Part shown: positions 1 through 11,849 of the stretch, piece by piece
Layout: the number at the start of each line of letters is the position of its first letter
Position numbering within the stretch: the stretch's first letter is position 1
Assembly: GCF_006716905.1 (NCBI RefSeq)
Contig: NZ_VFPV01000002.1
Coordinates: forward strand, 772,501-836,500
Reading direction: 5' to 3'
Source: Acidovorax temperans
GTDB taxonomy: Bacteria; Pseudomonadota; Gammaproteobacteria; Burkholderiales; Burkholderiaceae_C
Length of the DNA stretch: 64,000 bases
Made by a program: the position numbers and the translations under genes
The notes under the pieces: model-generated
The model's input: the letters and a program-made list of their open reading frames with translations, nothing else
Databases searched by the model: none
Told to the model about the DNA's origin: nothing

Positions 1-281
1 TCGGCTGTTCTTTAAAAATTCATAGAGTCGAATCAGAGTTGTCAGAGGAAATTGCACATTCGTAAAGGTTTAGTGCAGACCGTGCCTCTGATGACAATTT
101 TTTGATTGCGTCAAAACGAATATTCAATAAGCGAAAGCTAGTTGAAATTCAGTAATGACGAATGTTCTCAGATGAAAGGCAGAAATGTCTGGAGTCGAAG
201 AATTATTCACATTGCGGCATAACGCGTCAGGTGAAAGACCTGACAAGTCCTTGAGATGACGGCGATATCTTGCAAGAGATG

Positions 282-293
<12 letters not shown>
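1..293 (+). other. 3' part of 16S-23S internal transcribed spacer
   Basis: This stretch precedes the 23S gene and contains no tRNA that I can fold. Bases 6-15 (TGTTCTTTAA) resemble the boxA antitermination signal found in rRNA leaders and spacers. The last 12 bases form the left arm of the 23S processing stem. The upstream spacer, any tRNA-Ile/Ala genes and the 16S gene lie outside the window. Confidence 0.8.
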
Positions 294-3182
<2,889 letters not shown>

Positions 3183-3311
3183 TAGCCAATGCACTTCAGT
3201 GCAAAAGCTCAAAGATTGTTATGCCAAGTTAGACGCAGTCAAATACAAAATCTGATTCCAAACTCTATGAATTCGCCAGGCTGTTCACAAAAACAGCCCA
3301 GCACCAAGTTA

Positions 3312-3426
3312 TGCCTGATGACCATAGCAAGTTGGTACCACTCCTTCCCATCCCGAACAGGACAGTGAAACGACTTTGCGCCGATGATAGTGCGGGTTCC
3401 CGTGTGAAAGTAGGTCATCGTCAGGC
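3312..3426 (+). rRNA. rrf: 5S ribosomal RNA
   Basis: A 115-nt 5S rRNA starting TGCCTGATGACCATAGC and ending with the complementary TCATCGTCAGGCT, so the terminal helix I closes. The conserved CCATCCCGAACAG loop is present. It lies about 140 nt after the 23S gene, as in a standard rrn operon. Confidence 0.95.
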
Positions 3427-3441
3427 TCTTACAGCCCAAAC

Positions 3442-3480
3442 CGCCCCTGTGCTCATTCGAGTACAGGGGCGTTTTGCTTT
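3442..3480 (+). terminator. rRNA operon terminator
   Basis: A GC-rich hairpin (CGCCCCTGTGCTC, 4-nt loop, GAGTACAGGGGCG; one wobble pair) is followed by a T-rich run from 3472. It lies 15 nt after the 5S gene and matches an intrinsic terminator for the rrn operon. Confidence 0.9.
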
Positions 3481-3583
3481 GGGGACGAAAGAATACCAAG
3501 GGTGACACCTGCTTGGCAGGCTAACGGGCCGCACAGCCCGTAGTCCATGGCGCTGCGATTGTGCTCGGTGGCTTTGGACCGGC

Positions 3584-3697
3584 CTACACCTCCAGCCTCC
3601 TGCCCTCGCTAAACACCACCAGCTCCCCCTTCCCAAACGCCTTCCACGCCTTGCTGGTTAAGGTAAGCGCTATTGGACTGTCGAATCGCTTTGTCGC
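3584..3697 (-). pseudogene. 3' fragment of an unrecognised protein gene
   Basis: On the minus strand, about 37 codons from roughly 3697 down to a TAG at 3584-3586 read like real protein, including RFDSPIALTLTSKAW and GKGELVVFSEGRRLEV. The frame is closed upstream by a stop (TAG) and there is no start or ribosome site, so only the C-terminus of a former gene seems to remain. I do not recognise the family. The rest of the 3481-3850 gap shows nothing coding on either strand. Confidence 0.4.
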
Positions 3698-3856
3698 CTA
3701 GGGGGTCCGCTTCCGGATGTCTGTATATCCTTCAGTTCGTGATCTCAGAGCCTCTGTACCCACATGTGCCTCCTCCCCTAGTTTCTCGTCTTCTTCGGTC
3801 TGAGCTTTTCCCAAGCTCCGAAGTCGAGGAAGCACAGTACCGTCATTGCTGTACGA

Positions 3857-3878
3857 TTAACGTTGACGTAAAGGTCAT
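3857..3878. promoter_or_regulatory. Putative LiuR operator upstream of liuR
   Basis: TTAACGTTGACGTAAAGGTCAT is an imperfect match (4 differences in 22) to the perfect palindrome found after liuR at 4327-4348. It lies about 46 nt before the liuR start. MerR-family regulators bind such palindromes in their own promoters, so autoregulation is the likely meaning. The similarity is seen; the binding is inferred. Confidence 0.65.
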
Positions 3879-3923
3879 AGCGGATTCAGTCTTTTTCGAA
3901 CTTCCTTTGGGCTTCCCTTTTTC

Positions 3924-4319
3924 ATGGCGACCACATACACAATTGGCGATCTTGCCAAAGAGTTTGATCTGACAACGCGGGCTATTCGCTTCTATGAGGA
4001 CATGGGGCTGTTACAGCCAGAGCGCACGGGCGCGGGGGGGAGAAATCGTATCTATAGCCCCCGAGATAGAACCCGACTGCGGCTGACGCTGCGCGCCAAG
4101 CGCTTGGGCCTCTCCCTGACTGAGGCCAAGGAAATCATTGACCTGTACGACAGCCCGCGAGACACCGGCGTGCAGCTTCGCAAGTTTCTGGATGTATTGA
4201 CGGTGCACCGCAAGCAGCTGGAAGCGCAGTTGGCCGATCTACAGGCCAACTTGGAAGAGGTGCGAGAGCATGAAAAAGAAGCGCGCACCCTACTGGCAAA
4301 GTCAGAAAAGCAAAAATGA
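3924..4319 (+). CDS. liuR: MerR-family regulator of leucine/isovalerate catabolism
   Basis: A 131-residue MerR-family regulator. The N-terminal winged helix-turn-helix (TIGDLAKEFDLTTRAIRFYED, residues about 5-26, then GLLQPERTGAGGRNR) is followed by a C-terminal coiled coil (about 85-120) for dimerisation. There is no metal-binding cysteine set, so it is not a metal sensor. It heads the liu gene region and is bracketed by two matching palindromes, as expected for LiuR, which in Proteobacteria controls branched-chain acyl-CoA degradation. The ATG at 3924 was chosen because the MerR motif begins immediately. The specific name rests on context as well as sequence. Confidence 0.88.
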   Translation: MATTYTIGDLAKEFDLTTRAIRFYEDMGLLQPERTGAGGRNRIYSPRDRTRLRLTLRAKRLGLSLTEAKEIIDLYDSPRDTGVQLRKFLDVLTVHRKQLEAQLADLQANLEEVREHEKEARTLLAKSEKQK

Positions 4320-4324
4320 TCCAT

Positions 4325-4350
4325 AATTGACGTTTACGTAAACGTCAATT
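4325..4350. promoter_or_regulatory. Perfect 26-bp palindrome, likely LiuR operator
   Basis: A perfect palindrome lies between liuR and the thioesterase gene, only 5 nt after the liuR stop: AATTGACGTTTAC followed by its exact complement GTAAACGTCAATT. It fits the LiuR-type motif (TTTACGT and related half-sites) and a related copy sits upstream of liuR. It would place the thioesterase-ivd genes under LiuR. It is followed by TTTT, so a weak terminator role is possible too. Confidence 0.8.
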
Positions 4351-4363
4351 TTTTGGGGGTGCC

Positions 4364-4825
4364 GTGACAGCTAACGCTTTTCAGCCCAAGCATCTCGCGT
4401 ACAAAGCGCGAGTGGAAGAGAGCTTTCGCAAGCAAGGGGTGATGGCAACCTTGGGAGCCTCCCTTCAGTTGGTTGAGCCTGGAGTCGTTGATATCGCTCT
4501 TGACTGGGCCGAAGGTCTGACGCAACAACATGGTTTTTTGCATGCAGGGGTTGTTGCCACAGCGCTCGATTCCGCTTGCGGGTACGCCGGCTTGACCTTG
4601 ATGCCAGAAGACGCTGCCGTCCTCACCATTGAATTCAAAATCAATTTGCTGGCGCCTTCTGCCGGAGAGCGCTTTCGCATGGAGGGACGTGTGCTCAAAC
4701 CAGGGCGCACGATCACTGTGTGCGAAGGCCGCGCCTTTGCCTTGCAAGGCGAGCAAGAAAAGCTGGTCGCCACGATGGCCTGCACCTTGATGGCGGTATC
4801 GGGCCGAGAACAGCTACGCGACTGA
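4364..4825 (+). CDS. PaaI-family hotdog-fold thioesterase
   Basis: A 153-residue single-domain hotdog protein of the PaaI/YdiI type, which hydrolyses acyl-CoA thioesters in the cytoplasm. The signature [20 protein letters not shown] (about residues 55-74) carries the HGG-like loop and the acidic residue (Asp) of this family. The start is GTG at 4364, preceded by GGGGGT. It lies directly behind the LiuR palindrome and 29 nt before isovaleryl-CoA dehydrogenase, so it probably recycles CoA in the leucine pathway. The exact acyl substrate cannot be told from sequence. Confidence 0.85.
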   Translation: MTANAFQPKHLAYKARVEESFRKQGVMATLGASLQLVEPGVVDIALDWAEGLTQQHGFLHAGVVATALDSACGYAGLTLMPEDAAVLTIEFKINLLAPSAGERFRMEGRVLKPGRTITVCEGRAFALQGEQEKLVATMACTLMAVSGREQLRD

Positions 4826-4854
4826 CAACAATTCATTTTGACAAGGAGACACCC

Positions 4855-6045
4855 ATGAGCCTTCCATCCAACCTTCCTGGCCTCAACTTTCAACTGGGCG
4901 AAGACATCGACGCCCTGCGCGATGCTGTGCGTGACTTTGCCCAGTCAGAAATTGCGCCTCGTGCAGCAGAAATTGATCGGACCGACCAGTTTCCTATGGA
5001 TCTCTGGCGCCGCATGGGTGACTTGGGTGTGCTCGGCATTACCGTACCCGAGCAGTACGGCGGCGCAGCGATGGGCTATCTGGCCCACATGGTGGCTATG
5101 GAGGAAATCTCTCGGGCCAGCGCTTCGGTGGGGCTGTCCTATGGTGCTCACAGTAATCTCTGCGTGAACCAGATCAACCGCAACGGCAACGAAGCCCAAA
5201 AGCAGAAGTATCTGCCCAAGCTCATCAGCGGTGAGCATGTCGGCGCCTTGGCCATGAGTGAACCGGGCGCTGGTTCGGACGTGATCAGCATGAAGCTGAA
5301 GGCCGAAGACAAGGGTGGCTACTACTTGCTCAACGGCAGCAAGATGTGGATCACCAACGGTCCCGACGCCGACACCTTGGTGGTGTACGCCAAAACGGAG
5401 CCTGAATTGGGTGCGCGGGGTGTGACTGCCTTCCTCATTGAAAAGGGCATGCCAGGCTTCAGCATTGCGCAAAAGCTCGACAAGCTCGGCATGCGCGGCA
5501 GCCATACGGGCGAGTTGGTGTTCAACAACGTGGAAGTCCCAGCGGCCAATGTGCTGGGTGGTGTGAACCAAGGTGCCAAGGTGCTCATGAGCGGCCTTGA
5601 CTACGAGCGCGCCGTACTGACCGGAGGGCCTTTGGGCATCATGCAGTCGGTGATGGACAACGTCATCCCCTATATTCACGACCGCAAACAGTTCGGCCAG
5701 AGCATTGGTGAATTCCAGCTCATCCAGGGCAAGGTCGCTGACATGTACACCGTGCTGCAAGCCGGACGTTCGTTCGCCTATACCGTGGCGAAGAACCTGG
5801 ACATGCTAGGCACGGACCATGTTCGCCAAGTGCGCAAGGACTGCGCCAGCGTTATTTTGTGGTGCGCCGAAAAGGCTACCTGGATGGCGGGCGAGGGCGT
5901 ACAGATTTTTGGTGGCAACGGCTACATCAACGAGTACCCCTTGGGTCGCCTCTGGCGCGATGCCAAGCTGTATGAGATTGGTGCCGGCACCAGCGAAATC
6001 CGCCGCATGCTGATTGGCCGCGAGCTGTTTGCCGAAACCTGCTGA
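4855..6045 (+). CDS. liuA: Isovaleryl-CoA dehydrogenase
   Basis: A 396-residue FAD-dependent acyl-CoA dehydrogenase that oxidises isovaleryl-CoA to 3-methylcrotonyl-CoA and passes electrons to ETF. The start is ATG 4855 with AAGGAG at 4843-4848; a longer in-frame opening upstream overlaps the thioesterase and is rejected. Diagnostic motifs: [11 protein letters not shown], and the catalytic base Glu251 in GLDYERAVL, the position used by IVD (SCAD-type enzymes use a C-terminal Glu instead). The C-terminal [17 protein letters not shown] is also typical. Behind liuR and the thioesterase, probably co-transcribed. Confidence 0.94.
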   Translation: MSLPSNLPGLNFQLGEDIDALRDAVRDFAQSEIAPRAAEIDRTDQFPMDLWRRMGDLGVLGITVPEQYGGAAMGYLAHMVAMEEISRASASVGLSYGAHSNLCVNQINRNGNEAQKQKYLPKLISGEHVGALAMSEPGAGSDVISMKLKAEDKGGYYLLNGSKMWITNGPDADTLVVYAKTEPELGARGVTAFLIEKGMPGFSIAQKLDKLGMRGSHTGELVFNNVEVPAANVLGGVNQGAKVLMSGLDYERAVLTGGPLGIMQSVMDNVIPYIHDRKQFGQSIGEFQLIQGKVADMYTVLQAGRSFAYTVAKNLDMLGTDHVRQVRKDCASVILWCAEKATWMAGEGVQIFGGNGYINEYPLGRLWRDAKLYEIGAGTSEIRRMLIGRELFAETC

Positions 6046-6073
6046 CCACCATTGAACCTGACCTGAGGACACC

Positions 6074-6733
6074 ATGCCCACATCCATCGACGACCTGTTT
6101 GTACACAACCGCGCCTGGGCGGCTCAGATGGAGCGTGAACGGCCCGGTTTTTTTACCAGCTTGCTGGCACAGCAAAAGCCCAAGTACATGTGGGTAGGGT
6201 GTTCCGACAGCCGGGTGCCAGCCAATCAGATCACCGGGCTGGAACCCGGTGAGGTCTTCGTTCACCGCAACGTGGCCAACGTGGTGGTGCCAACGGATCT
6301 GAATTGCCTGTCCACCATTCAATACGCGGTGGATCAACTCAAGGTGGAACACCTAATGGTGGTGGGTCACTACGGCTGCGGCGGTGTACTGGCTGCGCTG
6401 GAAGGCATTCGCGTGGGGCTGGCGGACAACTGGATTCGCCACGTGACCGACGTGCGTGATCGCCATCGTGATTTGATCGCCTCGGTGGAGCCGCAATGGC
6501 GCCATGATGTGCTGTGCGAACTCAACGCCATCGAACAGGTGGTCAACATCGCGCAGACCACGGTGATGCTGGACGCCTGGGGTCGGGGCCAGAAGGTCAC
6601 GCTGCACGGTTGGTGCTATGGCCTGAAGGACGGGCTCATCAACAACCTGCACATGACGGTAGACAGCACCGAAGGCCTGGACGCTCTGTACCGCGCGGCC
6701 ATCGCAGGTGTGGCCGCCACGCGCCGGGGTTAA
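6074..6733 (+). CDS. can: Beta-class carbonic anhydrase
   Basis: A 219-residue beta-carbonic anhydrase interconverting CO2 and bicarbonate in the cytoplasm. Zinc ligands are visible as Cys43, Asp45 (with Arg47) in CSDSR, and His99 and Cys102 in HYGCGG. The length matches E. coli Can. It starts 28 nt after liuA with GAGGAC before the ATG, so it looks part of the same transcript. That makes sense because methylcrotonyl-CoA carboxylase further along consumes bicarbonate; this link is my inference. Confidence 0.94.
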   Translation: MPTSIDDLFVHNRAWAAQMERERPGFFTSLLAQQKPKYMWVGCSDSRVPANQITGLEPGEVFVHRNVANVVVPTDLNCLSTIQYAVDQLKVEHLMVVGHYGCGGVLAALEGIRVGLADNWIRHVTDVRDRHRDLIASVEPQWRHDVLCELNAIEQVVNIAQTTVMLDAWGRGQKVTLHGWCYGLKDGLINNLHMTVDSTEGLDALYRAAIAGVAATRRG

Positions 6734-6786
6734 TACACCCGAGCAGGCCCAGGGTTACCCGGCGATCAGCTCCCACCGGCGAAGCC

Positions 6787-8592
6787 ATGTTTCCCCAACG
6801 GCTTGACTCACCGCTGGCCTACGCCATTGCGAAGGCGATGATGGATGGTTTTAACCGCCATTACCGCCTTTTCCGCACCGAATCGGCCCGTGCCAAGCAC
6901 CGTTTTGAAACCGCTGACTGGCTGGGCCAGCAGCGGGCACAGCGCGAGCGCATCGAGTTTTATGACCTGCGGGTGAAGGAATGCGTGCGGCGGCTGGAGA
7001 AGGAGTTTGGCGCAGGCAGCCAGCCCATGGAGGTGTGGCACCAGGCCAAGTTCCACTACATCGGGCTGCTCGTCAACCACCACCAGCCTGAACTGGCCGA
7101 GACCTTTTTCAACTCGGTCACCTGCAAGATCTTGCATCGCACGCATTTCCACAACGATTTCATCTTTGTGCGCCCTGCCGTCAGCACCGAGTACATTGAG
7201 AACGACGAGCCTGCGGCCAAGCCTACCTTCCGGGCCTATTACCCCACGCGCGAAACGCTGCACCAGACGCTGATCACGATTGTGGAGAACTTCCAGCTGC
7301 AGCGCGCGTTTGCCCACCTGGAGCGGGACACCCACCATGTGCTGGCTGCCGTGCAGGATCGGCTGGCGCTGGACCAGGTCAAGCTGCGCGCCAATTTCCA
7401 AATTCAGGTACTCACCAGCCTGTTCTTTCGCAACAAGGGTGCTTACCTGGTGGGCAAGATCATCAACGGCTTTACCGAAGTGCCGTTTGCCCTGCCCATC
7501 CTGCACGACCACCAGGGCAAGCTCACCATCGATGCAGCCCTGTTTGGCGAGGAAGACCTGCAAATCCTCTTCAGCTTTGCTCGCGCCTATTTCATGGTGG
7601 ACATGGAAGTGCCCAGCGCCTATGTGCAGTTCCTGCGCAGCCTCATGCCCCGCAAGCCGCGGGCCGAGATCTACAACGCCCTGGGCCTGGCCAAGCAGGG
7701 CAAGACGCTGTTCTACCGCGACTTTCTGCACCACCTCAAGCACTCCAGCGACCAGTTCCGCATTGCGCCGGGCATCAAGGGCATGGTGATGCTGGTGTTC
7801 GATCTGCCCAGCTTTCCGTATGTGTTCAAGCTGATCAAGGACTTCTACCCCGCGCAGAAGGACACCACGCGCGAGCAGGTGAAGGCCAAGTACATGCTCG
7901 TCAAGCAGCACGACCGGGTGGGGCGCATGGCCGACACGCTCGAATACAGCGAAGTCGCCTTCCCGCGCGATCGCTTCAGCGACGAGCTGATTGCCGAGAT
8001 TGAAAAGTTTGCCCCCAGCCAGCTCGAAATCAGCGACCGCGATGGTGACGGGCAGACCGAAGTCATCATCAAGCACCTGTACATCGAGCGGCGCATGATC
8101 CCGCTCAACATCTACCTGCAGGAGGCGCTGGACGCAGGCCCCGATGACCCGCACGCGCGCCAGCAGATCGAGCGCTGCGTCATCGAATACGGCAACGCCA
8201 TCAAGGACATGGTGGCCGCCAACATCTTCCCGGGCGACATGCTGTGGAAGAACTTTGGCATCACCCGCCATGGCAAGGTCGTGTTCTACGACTACGACGA
8301 GATTGAATACCTCACCGACTGCAACTTCCGCCGCGTGCCCGCGCCCCGCAACGAAGAAGACGAGCTGAGCGGCGAGATTTGGTACACCGTGGGGCCACGC
8401 GATGTGTTCCCTGAAACCTTTGGCCCCTTCCTGCTGGGCAGCCCGCAAGTGCGTGATGTGTTCATGCAGCACCACGCAGACCTGCTGGACCCCGCCTTCT
8501 GGCAAGAACACAAAGAGCGCATCCAGGCTGGCCACTTGCTGGATGTGTTTCCGTACCACCAGGAACGCCGCTTCGTTCACACGCCTGCCTAA
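6787..8592 (+). CDS. aceK: Isocitrate dehydrogenase kinase/phosphatase
   Basis: A 601-residue AceK, which phosphorylates and dephosphorylates isocitrate dehydrogenase to switch carbon between the TCA cycle and the glyoxylate bypass. Recognisable blocks are [20 protein letters not shown] (ATP-binding Lys), [20 protein letters not shown] (catalytic/metal loop, about residues 483-502) and the full-length N-terminal regulatory region. The start at ATG 6787 gives the family length; the longer open frame from 6514 overlaps can and is rejected. No aceA or aceB is adjacent. It fits the acetyl-CoA theme of the region. Confidence 0.95.
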   Translation: MFPQRLDSPLAYAIAKAMMDGFNRHYRLFRTESARAKHRFETADWLGQQRAQRERIEFYDLRVKECVRRLEKEFGAGSQPMEVWHQAKFHYIGLLVNHHQPELAETFFNSVTCKILHRTHFHNDFIFVRPAVSTEYIENDEPAAKPTFRAYYPTRETLHQTLITIVENFQLQRAFAHLERDTHHVLAAVQDRLALDQVKLRANFQIQVLTSLFFRNKGAYLVGKIINGFTEVPFALPILHDHQGKLTIDAALFGEEDLQILFSFARAYFMVDMEVPSAYVQFLRSLMPRKPRAEIYNALGLAKQGKTLFYRDFLHHLKHSSDQFRIAPGIKGMVMLVFDLPSFPYVFKLIKDFYPAQKDTTREQVKAKYMLVKQHDRVGRMADTLEYSEVAFPRDRFSDELIAEIEKFAPSQLEISDRDGDGQTEVIIKHLYIERRMIPLNIYLQEALDAGPDDPHARQQIERCVIEYGNAIKDMVAANIFPGDMLWKNFGITRHGKVVFYDYDEIEYLTDCNFRRVPAPRNEEDELSGEIWYTVGPRDVFPETFGPFLLGSPQVRDVFMQHHADLLDPAFWQEHKERIQAGHLLDVFPYHQERRFVHTPA

Positions 8593-8642
8593 ACCACAGG
8601 CCGCCTTTTCCCATCACCCCATTTCAACTCAGGAGACTTTCC

Positions 8643-9836
8643 ATGCCTACACCCCACCAAGACCCCATCGTCATCGTCGGCGCAGCGCGCACCCCCATGG
8701 GCGCGTTCCAGGGCGACTTCTCCGACCTCGCTGCGCACGACCTGGGCGGCGCTGCCATCAAGGCCGCCGTGGCGCGCGCCGGCGTGGCCCCTGAGAAGGT
8801 AGACGAAGTGCTGTTCGGCAACTGCCTGATGGCAGGCCAGGGCCAGGCGCCTGCACGCCAGGCCGGCTTCAAGGGTGGCTTGCCGCGCAGCACCGGCGCG
8901 GTGACGCTGTCCAAGATGTGCGGCGCCGGCATGGAAGCCACCATCCTCGCGCACGACCAGCTCGTGGCCGGTAGCCGTGACGTGATGGTGTCCGGCGGCA
9001 TGGAAAGCATGACCAACGCGCCCTACCTGCTCAAGAAGGGCCGTGGCGGCTACCGCATGGGCCACGACAAGATCTTCGACCACATGATGCTCGACGGCCT
9101 GGAAGACGCTTACGAAGCTGGCCGCTCCATGGGCACCTTTGGCGAAGACTGCGCCGCCAAGTACCAGTTCACCCGCGAACAACAAGATAAATTCGCCATG
9201 ACGAGCGTCCAGCGTGCGCAAGATGCTATCAATTCGGGAGCGTTCAAGGCCGAGATCACCCCCGTCACCTTCAGCACCCGCAAGGGCGAAGTCACGGTGG
9301 AGCAGGACGAAGGCCCGCTGAAGATCCGCCTGGACAAGATCCCCACGCTCAAGCCCGCGTTCAAGAAGGACGGCACCATCACCGCCGCCGCCAGCTCCAG
9401 CATCAACGACGGCGCTGCTGCTCTGGTGCTGATGCGCCAGTCCACCGCGCAAGCGCTGGGCTGCAAGCCCCTGGCCAAGATCGTCTCCCACGCCACGCAC
9501 GCGCAAGAGCCTGAGTGGTTCACCACCGCCCCCGTAGGCGCCACACAAAAGGCCCTCAAGAAGGCGGGCTGGTCGGTGGAAGACGTGGACCTGTGGGAAA
9601 TCAACGAAGCCTTCGCCGTGGTGCCCATGGCTCTCATGGCCGACCTGAAGGTGCCGCACGACAAGGTGAACGTGAACGGCGGCGCCTGCGCCCTGGGCCA
9701 CCCCATCGGCGCCAGCGGTGCGCGCATCATCGTCACGCTGCTGCACGCGCTGCAGGCCCGTGGCAAGAAGAAGGGCTTGGCCACGCTGTGCATTGGCGGT
9801 GGTGAAGCCACGGCCATGGCCATCGAGCTGGTCTGA
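8643..9836 (+). CDS. Acetyl-CoA acetyltransferase (thiolase)
   Basis: A 397-residue biosynthetic/degradative thiolase. Catalytic residues are visible: nucleophile Cys93 in SKMCGAGMEA, His353 in GACALGHPIGASGAR and Cys383 in LCIGGGEA. It would cleave acetoacetyl-CoA to two acetyl-CoA, completing leucine breakdown after HMG-CoA lyase, or run in reverse. A GGAGAC ribosome site lies 6 nt before the ATG. It follows aceK by 50 nt. Codons around 9185-9240 are unusually AT-rich for the gene (see rejected items). Confidence 0.93.
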   Translation: MPTPHQDPIVIVGAARTPMGAFQGDFSDLAAHDLGGAAIKAAVARAGVAPEKVDEVLFGNCLMAGQGQAPARQAGFKGGLPRSTGAVTLSKMCGAGMEATILAHDQLVAGSRDVMVSGGMESMTNAPYLLKKGRGGYRMGHDKIFDHMMLDGLEDAYEAGRSMGTFGEDCAAKYQFTREQQDKFAMTSVQRAQDAINSGAFKAEITPVTFSTRKGEVTVEQDEGPLKIRLDKIPTLKPAFKKDGTITAAASSSINDGAAALVLMRQSTAQALGCKPLAKIVSHATHAQEPEWFTTAPVGATQKALKKAGWSVEDVDLWEINEAFAVVPMALMADLKVPHDKVNVNGGACALGHPIGASGARIIVTLLHALQARGKKKGLATLCIGGGEATAMAIELV

Positions 9837-9845
9837 CGCAGACGG

Positions 9846-9897
9846 GGTGCCGCAACACCGTTGGCCTGGCCCCGCAGCCAGGTCCGGTGGCGGCACC
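9846..9897. repeat. Long imperfect hairpin after the thiolase gene
   Basis: GGTGCCGCAACACCG pairs with CGGTGGCGGCACC, and an inner CTGGC/GCCAG pair closes the apex. There is no T-run, so it is not a standard intrinsic terminator. It may mark the 3' end of the thiolase message or be a palindromic repeat. Confidence 0.5.
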
Positions 9898-9946
9898 ACC
9901 GGCTTCTGAAATACTACGGCTCCTTCATTTTTTACCGGACCCCTGC

Positions 9947-11032
9947 ATGCACCCCGCTTCCCCCGCCATCGCCGCTTTCTGGGCTGACTTTTCCGCGCAG
10001 GAGGCTGCACTGCACGCGCAGCCCCTGGTCGAGCGGGTGGAGCAGGCCAACACCCTGCTGGAGGCGCATGTAAAGGGCCTGGCCCTGGAGTTGCAGGGCC
10101 ACCCGGAGGACGCCGTGGTGGACCTCATCATCACCGCGCACGGCAGCATCGAGCAGTTTCCGCTGCTCACGCAGCTGGTGGACGCCGCCCCCAAGCTGCG
10201 GCACCACCGCGTGGTGGCCTTCCGTGCCCGCACCGCCGAGCCAGACTTCCCCATCGGCATGGATGGCTTTGAGCTGGCCACCGCCGATGTGCTGGTGGCC
10301 CTGCAGCCCGACAACGGCCAGGCCGCGCTGGAACTGCGCTTTGCCCGCGACATCCCCGCTGAATTTGCCGAGCACGCGCGGCACATGACCTTCATCATGC
10401 TGGACCATGTGCTGGGCGAATACGACTTCGCCGTGAAAGTGGGCGCGGTGGACTTTGTGGGCGAAGACGACTACGACGCCGATGTGTCGTGGACGCCGCT
10501 GAGCCAGCTGCCCCCCGTGTTTGATGCCTTCTGGACCCAGACCCTGGGCCACACCGGCCACTTCCCGCAAGGCGAGCCGCAGTGGGAAGGGCTGGAGCTG
10601 GAATTCAACTGCGCCGTGGACGACGAAGGCAACCCCGTGGACGACCCTGAGGGCGATGCCGAAACCGGGGGCAGCGACGAAGGCGTGGTGGCGGTCAACC
10701 TGGCTGCCAACGCCGTGGCCATGCGCGCCGATTTGCCCTACGCACTCACGCTCGACCTGGCGGTGCCTGACAGCGCTGCGTTGGCTGCCGCACAAAACCT
10801 GCAAGAGCAGGCCGCCACCTTGCTGCAACTGCCGCAACTGGGCGTGGCTGCACTCACCCTGGCGCGCGCAGGCCGCCGCCAAGCGCTGTTCTATGTGAGC
10901 GACGAGCAGCTTGCCAAGCAAACGCTGGCCCCGCTGCTGCTGCGCGACGAAGCCGCCACGCTGGAGCTGAAGCTGCGCTACGACCCGGCCTGGACGGGCT
11001 ACTTTGAGTACGCAGGCTACCTGCTCCACTGA
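9947..11032 (+). CDS. Conserved hypothetical protein, DUF695-like C-terminus
   Basis: A 361-residue soluble acidic protein. I do not recognise a characterised homologue. The C-terminal third (FYVSDEQLAKQTLAPLL, then LRYDPAWTGYFEYAGYLL) resembles the DUF695 pattern of a Dp-W-x-x-Y ending; the N-terminal part (AVVDLIITAHGSIEQFPLL) has the look of a DUF-type alpha/beta fold. There is no signal peptide or membrane segment. ATG 9947 was chosen over an upstream in-frame ATG because the latter lies in the hairpin region. It stands alone between the thiolase and an SDR. Function unknown. Confidence 0.75.
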   Translation: MHPASPAIAAFWADFSAQEAALHAQPLVERVEQANTLLEAHVKGLALELQGHPEDAVVDLIITAHGSIEQFPLLTQLVDAAPKLRHHRVVAFRARTAEPDFPIGMDGFELATADVLVALQPDNGQAALELRFARDIPAEFAEHARHMTFIMLDHVLGEYDFAVKVGAVDFVGEDDYDADVSWTPLSQLPPVFDAFWTQTLGHTGHFPQGEPQWEGLELEFNCAVDDEGNPVDDPEGDAETGGSDEGVVAVNLAANAVAMRADLPYALTLDLAVPDSAALAAAQNLQEQAATLLQLPQLGVAALTLARAGRRQALFYVSDEQLAKQTLAPLLLRDEAATLELKLRYDPAWTGYFEYAGYLLH

Positions 11033-11069
11033 AGGTTCTTGCCTCGCCCCGGCCATGCGCATTGAGTGA

Positions 11070-11135
11070 TTTGCTATCGAAAGCATAGCTGCTTGCGCTT
11101 TCTGGATAAGCGCTAGAGGCCTATTTGATTGAAAT
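11070..11135 (+). repeat. Dispersed repeat family 1, copy A
   Basis: An intergenic copy between the hypothetical gene and the SDR, with the canonical core TAGCTGCTTGCGCTT, a short loop and AAGCGCTAGAGGC, ending in TATTTGATTGAAAT. It stops 8 nt before the SDR ATG, so it makes up nearly the entire SDR leader. This copy is the reference for the others listed here. Confidence 0.9.
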
Positions 11136-11142
11136 ATTTGCC

Positions 11143-11811
11143 ATGAAGTCCATCCTCATCATCGGTGCATCGCGCGGCATTGGGCTGGAACTGGTGCGCC
11201 AGTACACCGAAGACGGCCGCCGCGTCATCGCCACCGTGCGTGACGACGCGGGGCGCGAACGCGTGCAGGCCCTGGGCGCTGACGTGCTCACGGTGGATGT
11301 GGCCCACCCCGCCAGCGTGAGCGGCCTGGCCTGGCAGCTCGATGGTGAAAAGCTCGACCTGGCGATCTATGTGGCTGGCATCATCCGCCGCCCCAACGCG
11401 CTTACCCCGCCCACGCAGCAAGACTTCGATGCTGTCATGCACACCAACGTGCTGGGCGCCATGCAGACCATTCCGCAAGTGGCTCCGCTGGTGGCCGATG
11501 CGGGCGGGGTGTTTGCCTTTCTCTCATCGTCCATGTCGCAAATCGGCAGCGTGCCGGGCAGCGACTCGTGGCTGTACCGCACCAGCAAGGCGGCTCTGAA
11601 CATGGCCGTGGCGGCGGCGCAGCACAACTACCCCGGCGCAACGCTGGTCACCATCGACCCCGGCTGGGTGCAGACCGACATGGGCGGTGGCACGGCACCG
11701 CTGACGGTGGAAGACAGCGTGCGCGGCCTGCGCAGCACGCTGGCCAGCGTCACCCCGGCTGACAAGGGCCGCCTGCTGCACCACGATGGCCGCCGTGCCA
11801 CGCACTGGTAA
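11143..11811 (+). CDS. Short-chain dehydrogenase/reductase
   Basis: A 222-residue classical SDR. The Rossmann motif GASRGIG (residues 7-13), the catalytic YRTSK (Tyr145, Lys149) and the upstream serine in FLSSSMSQIGS are present. It would reduce or oxidise a carbonyl/hydroxyl group with NAD(P); the substrate is not evident. ATG 11143 places the glycine motif at the usual distance; an upstream ATG at 11125 lies inside repeat copy A. It ends 38 nt before the acyl-CoA dehydrogenase. Confidence 0.88.
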   Translation: MKSILIIGASRGIGLELVRQYTEDGRRVIATVRDDAGRERVQALGADVLTVDVAHPASVSGLAWQLDGEKLDLAIYVAGIIRRPNALTPPTQQDFDAVMHTNVLGAMQTIPQVAPLVADAGGVFAFLSSSMSQIGSVPGSDSWLYRTSKAALNMAVAAAQHNYPGATLVTIDPGWVQTDMGGGTAPLTVEDSVRGLRSTLASVTPADKGRLLHHDGRRATHW

Positions 11812-11849
11812 GGCCCCTTCATCACGAACAACAACTCTGGAGACAACCC

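Noticed and set aside
9185-9240. An AT-richer block in the thiolase gene resembling repeat family 1 in reverse (GATAGCATCTTGCGCA)
   Set aside because: The encoded residues (DKFAMTSVQRAQDAINSG) align with the conserved thiolase sequence, so it is native coding sequence; the resemblance is partial.
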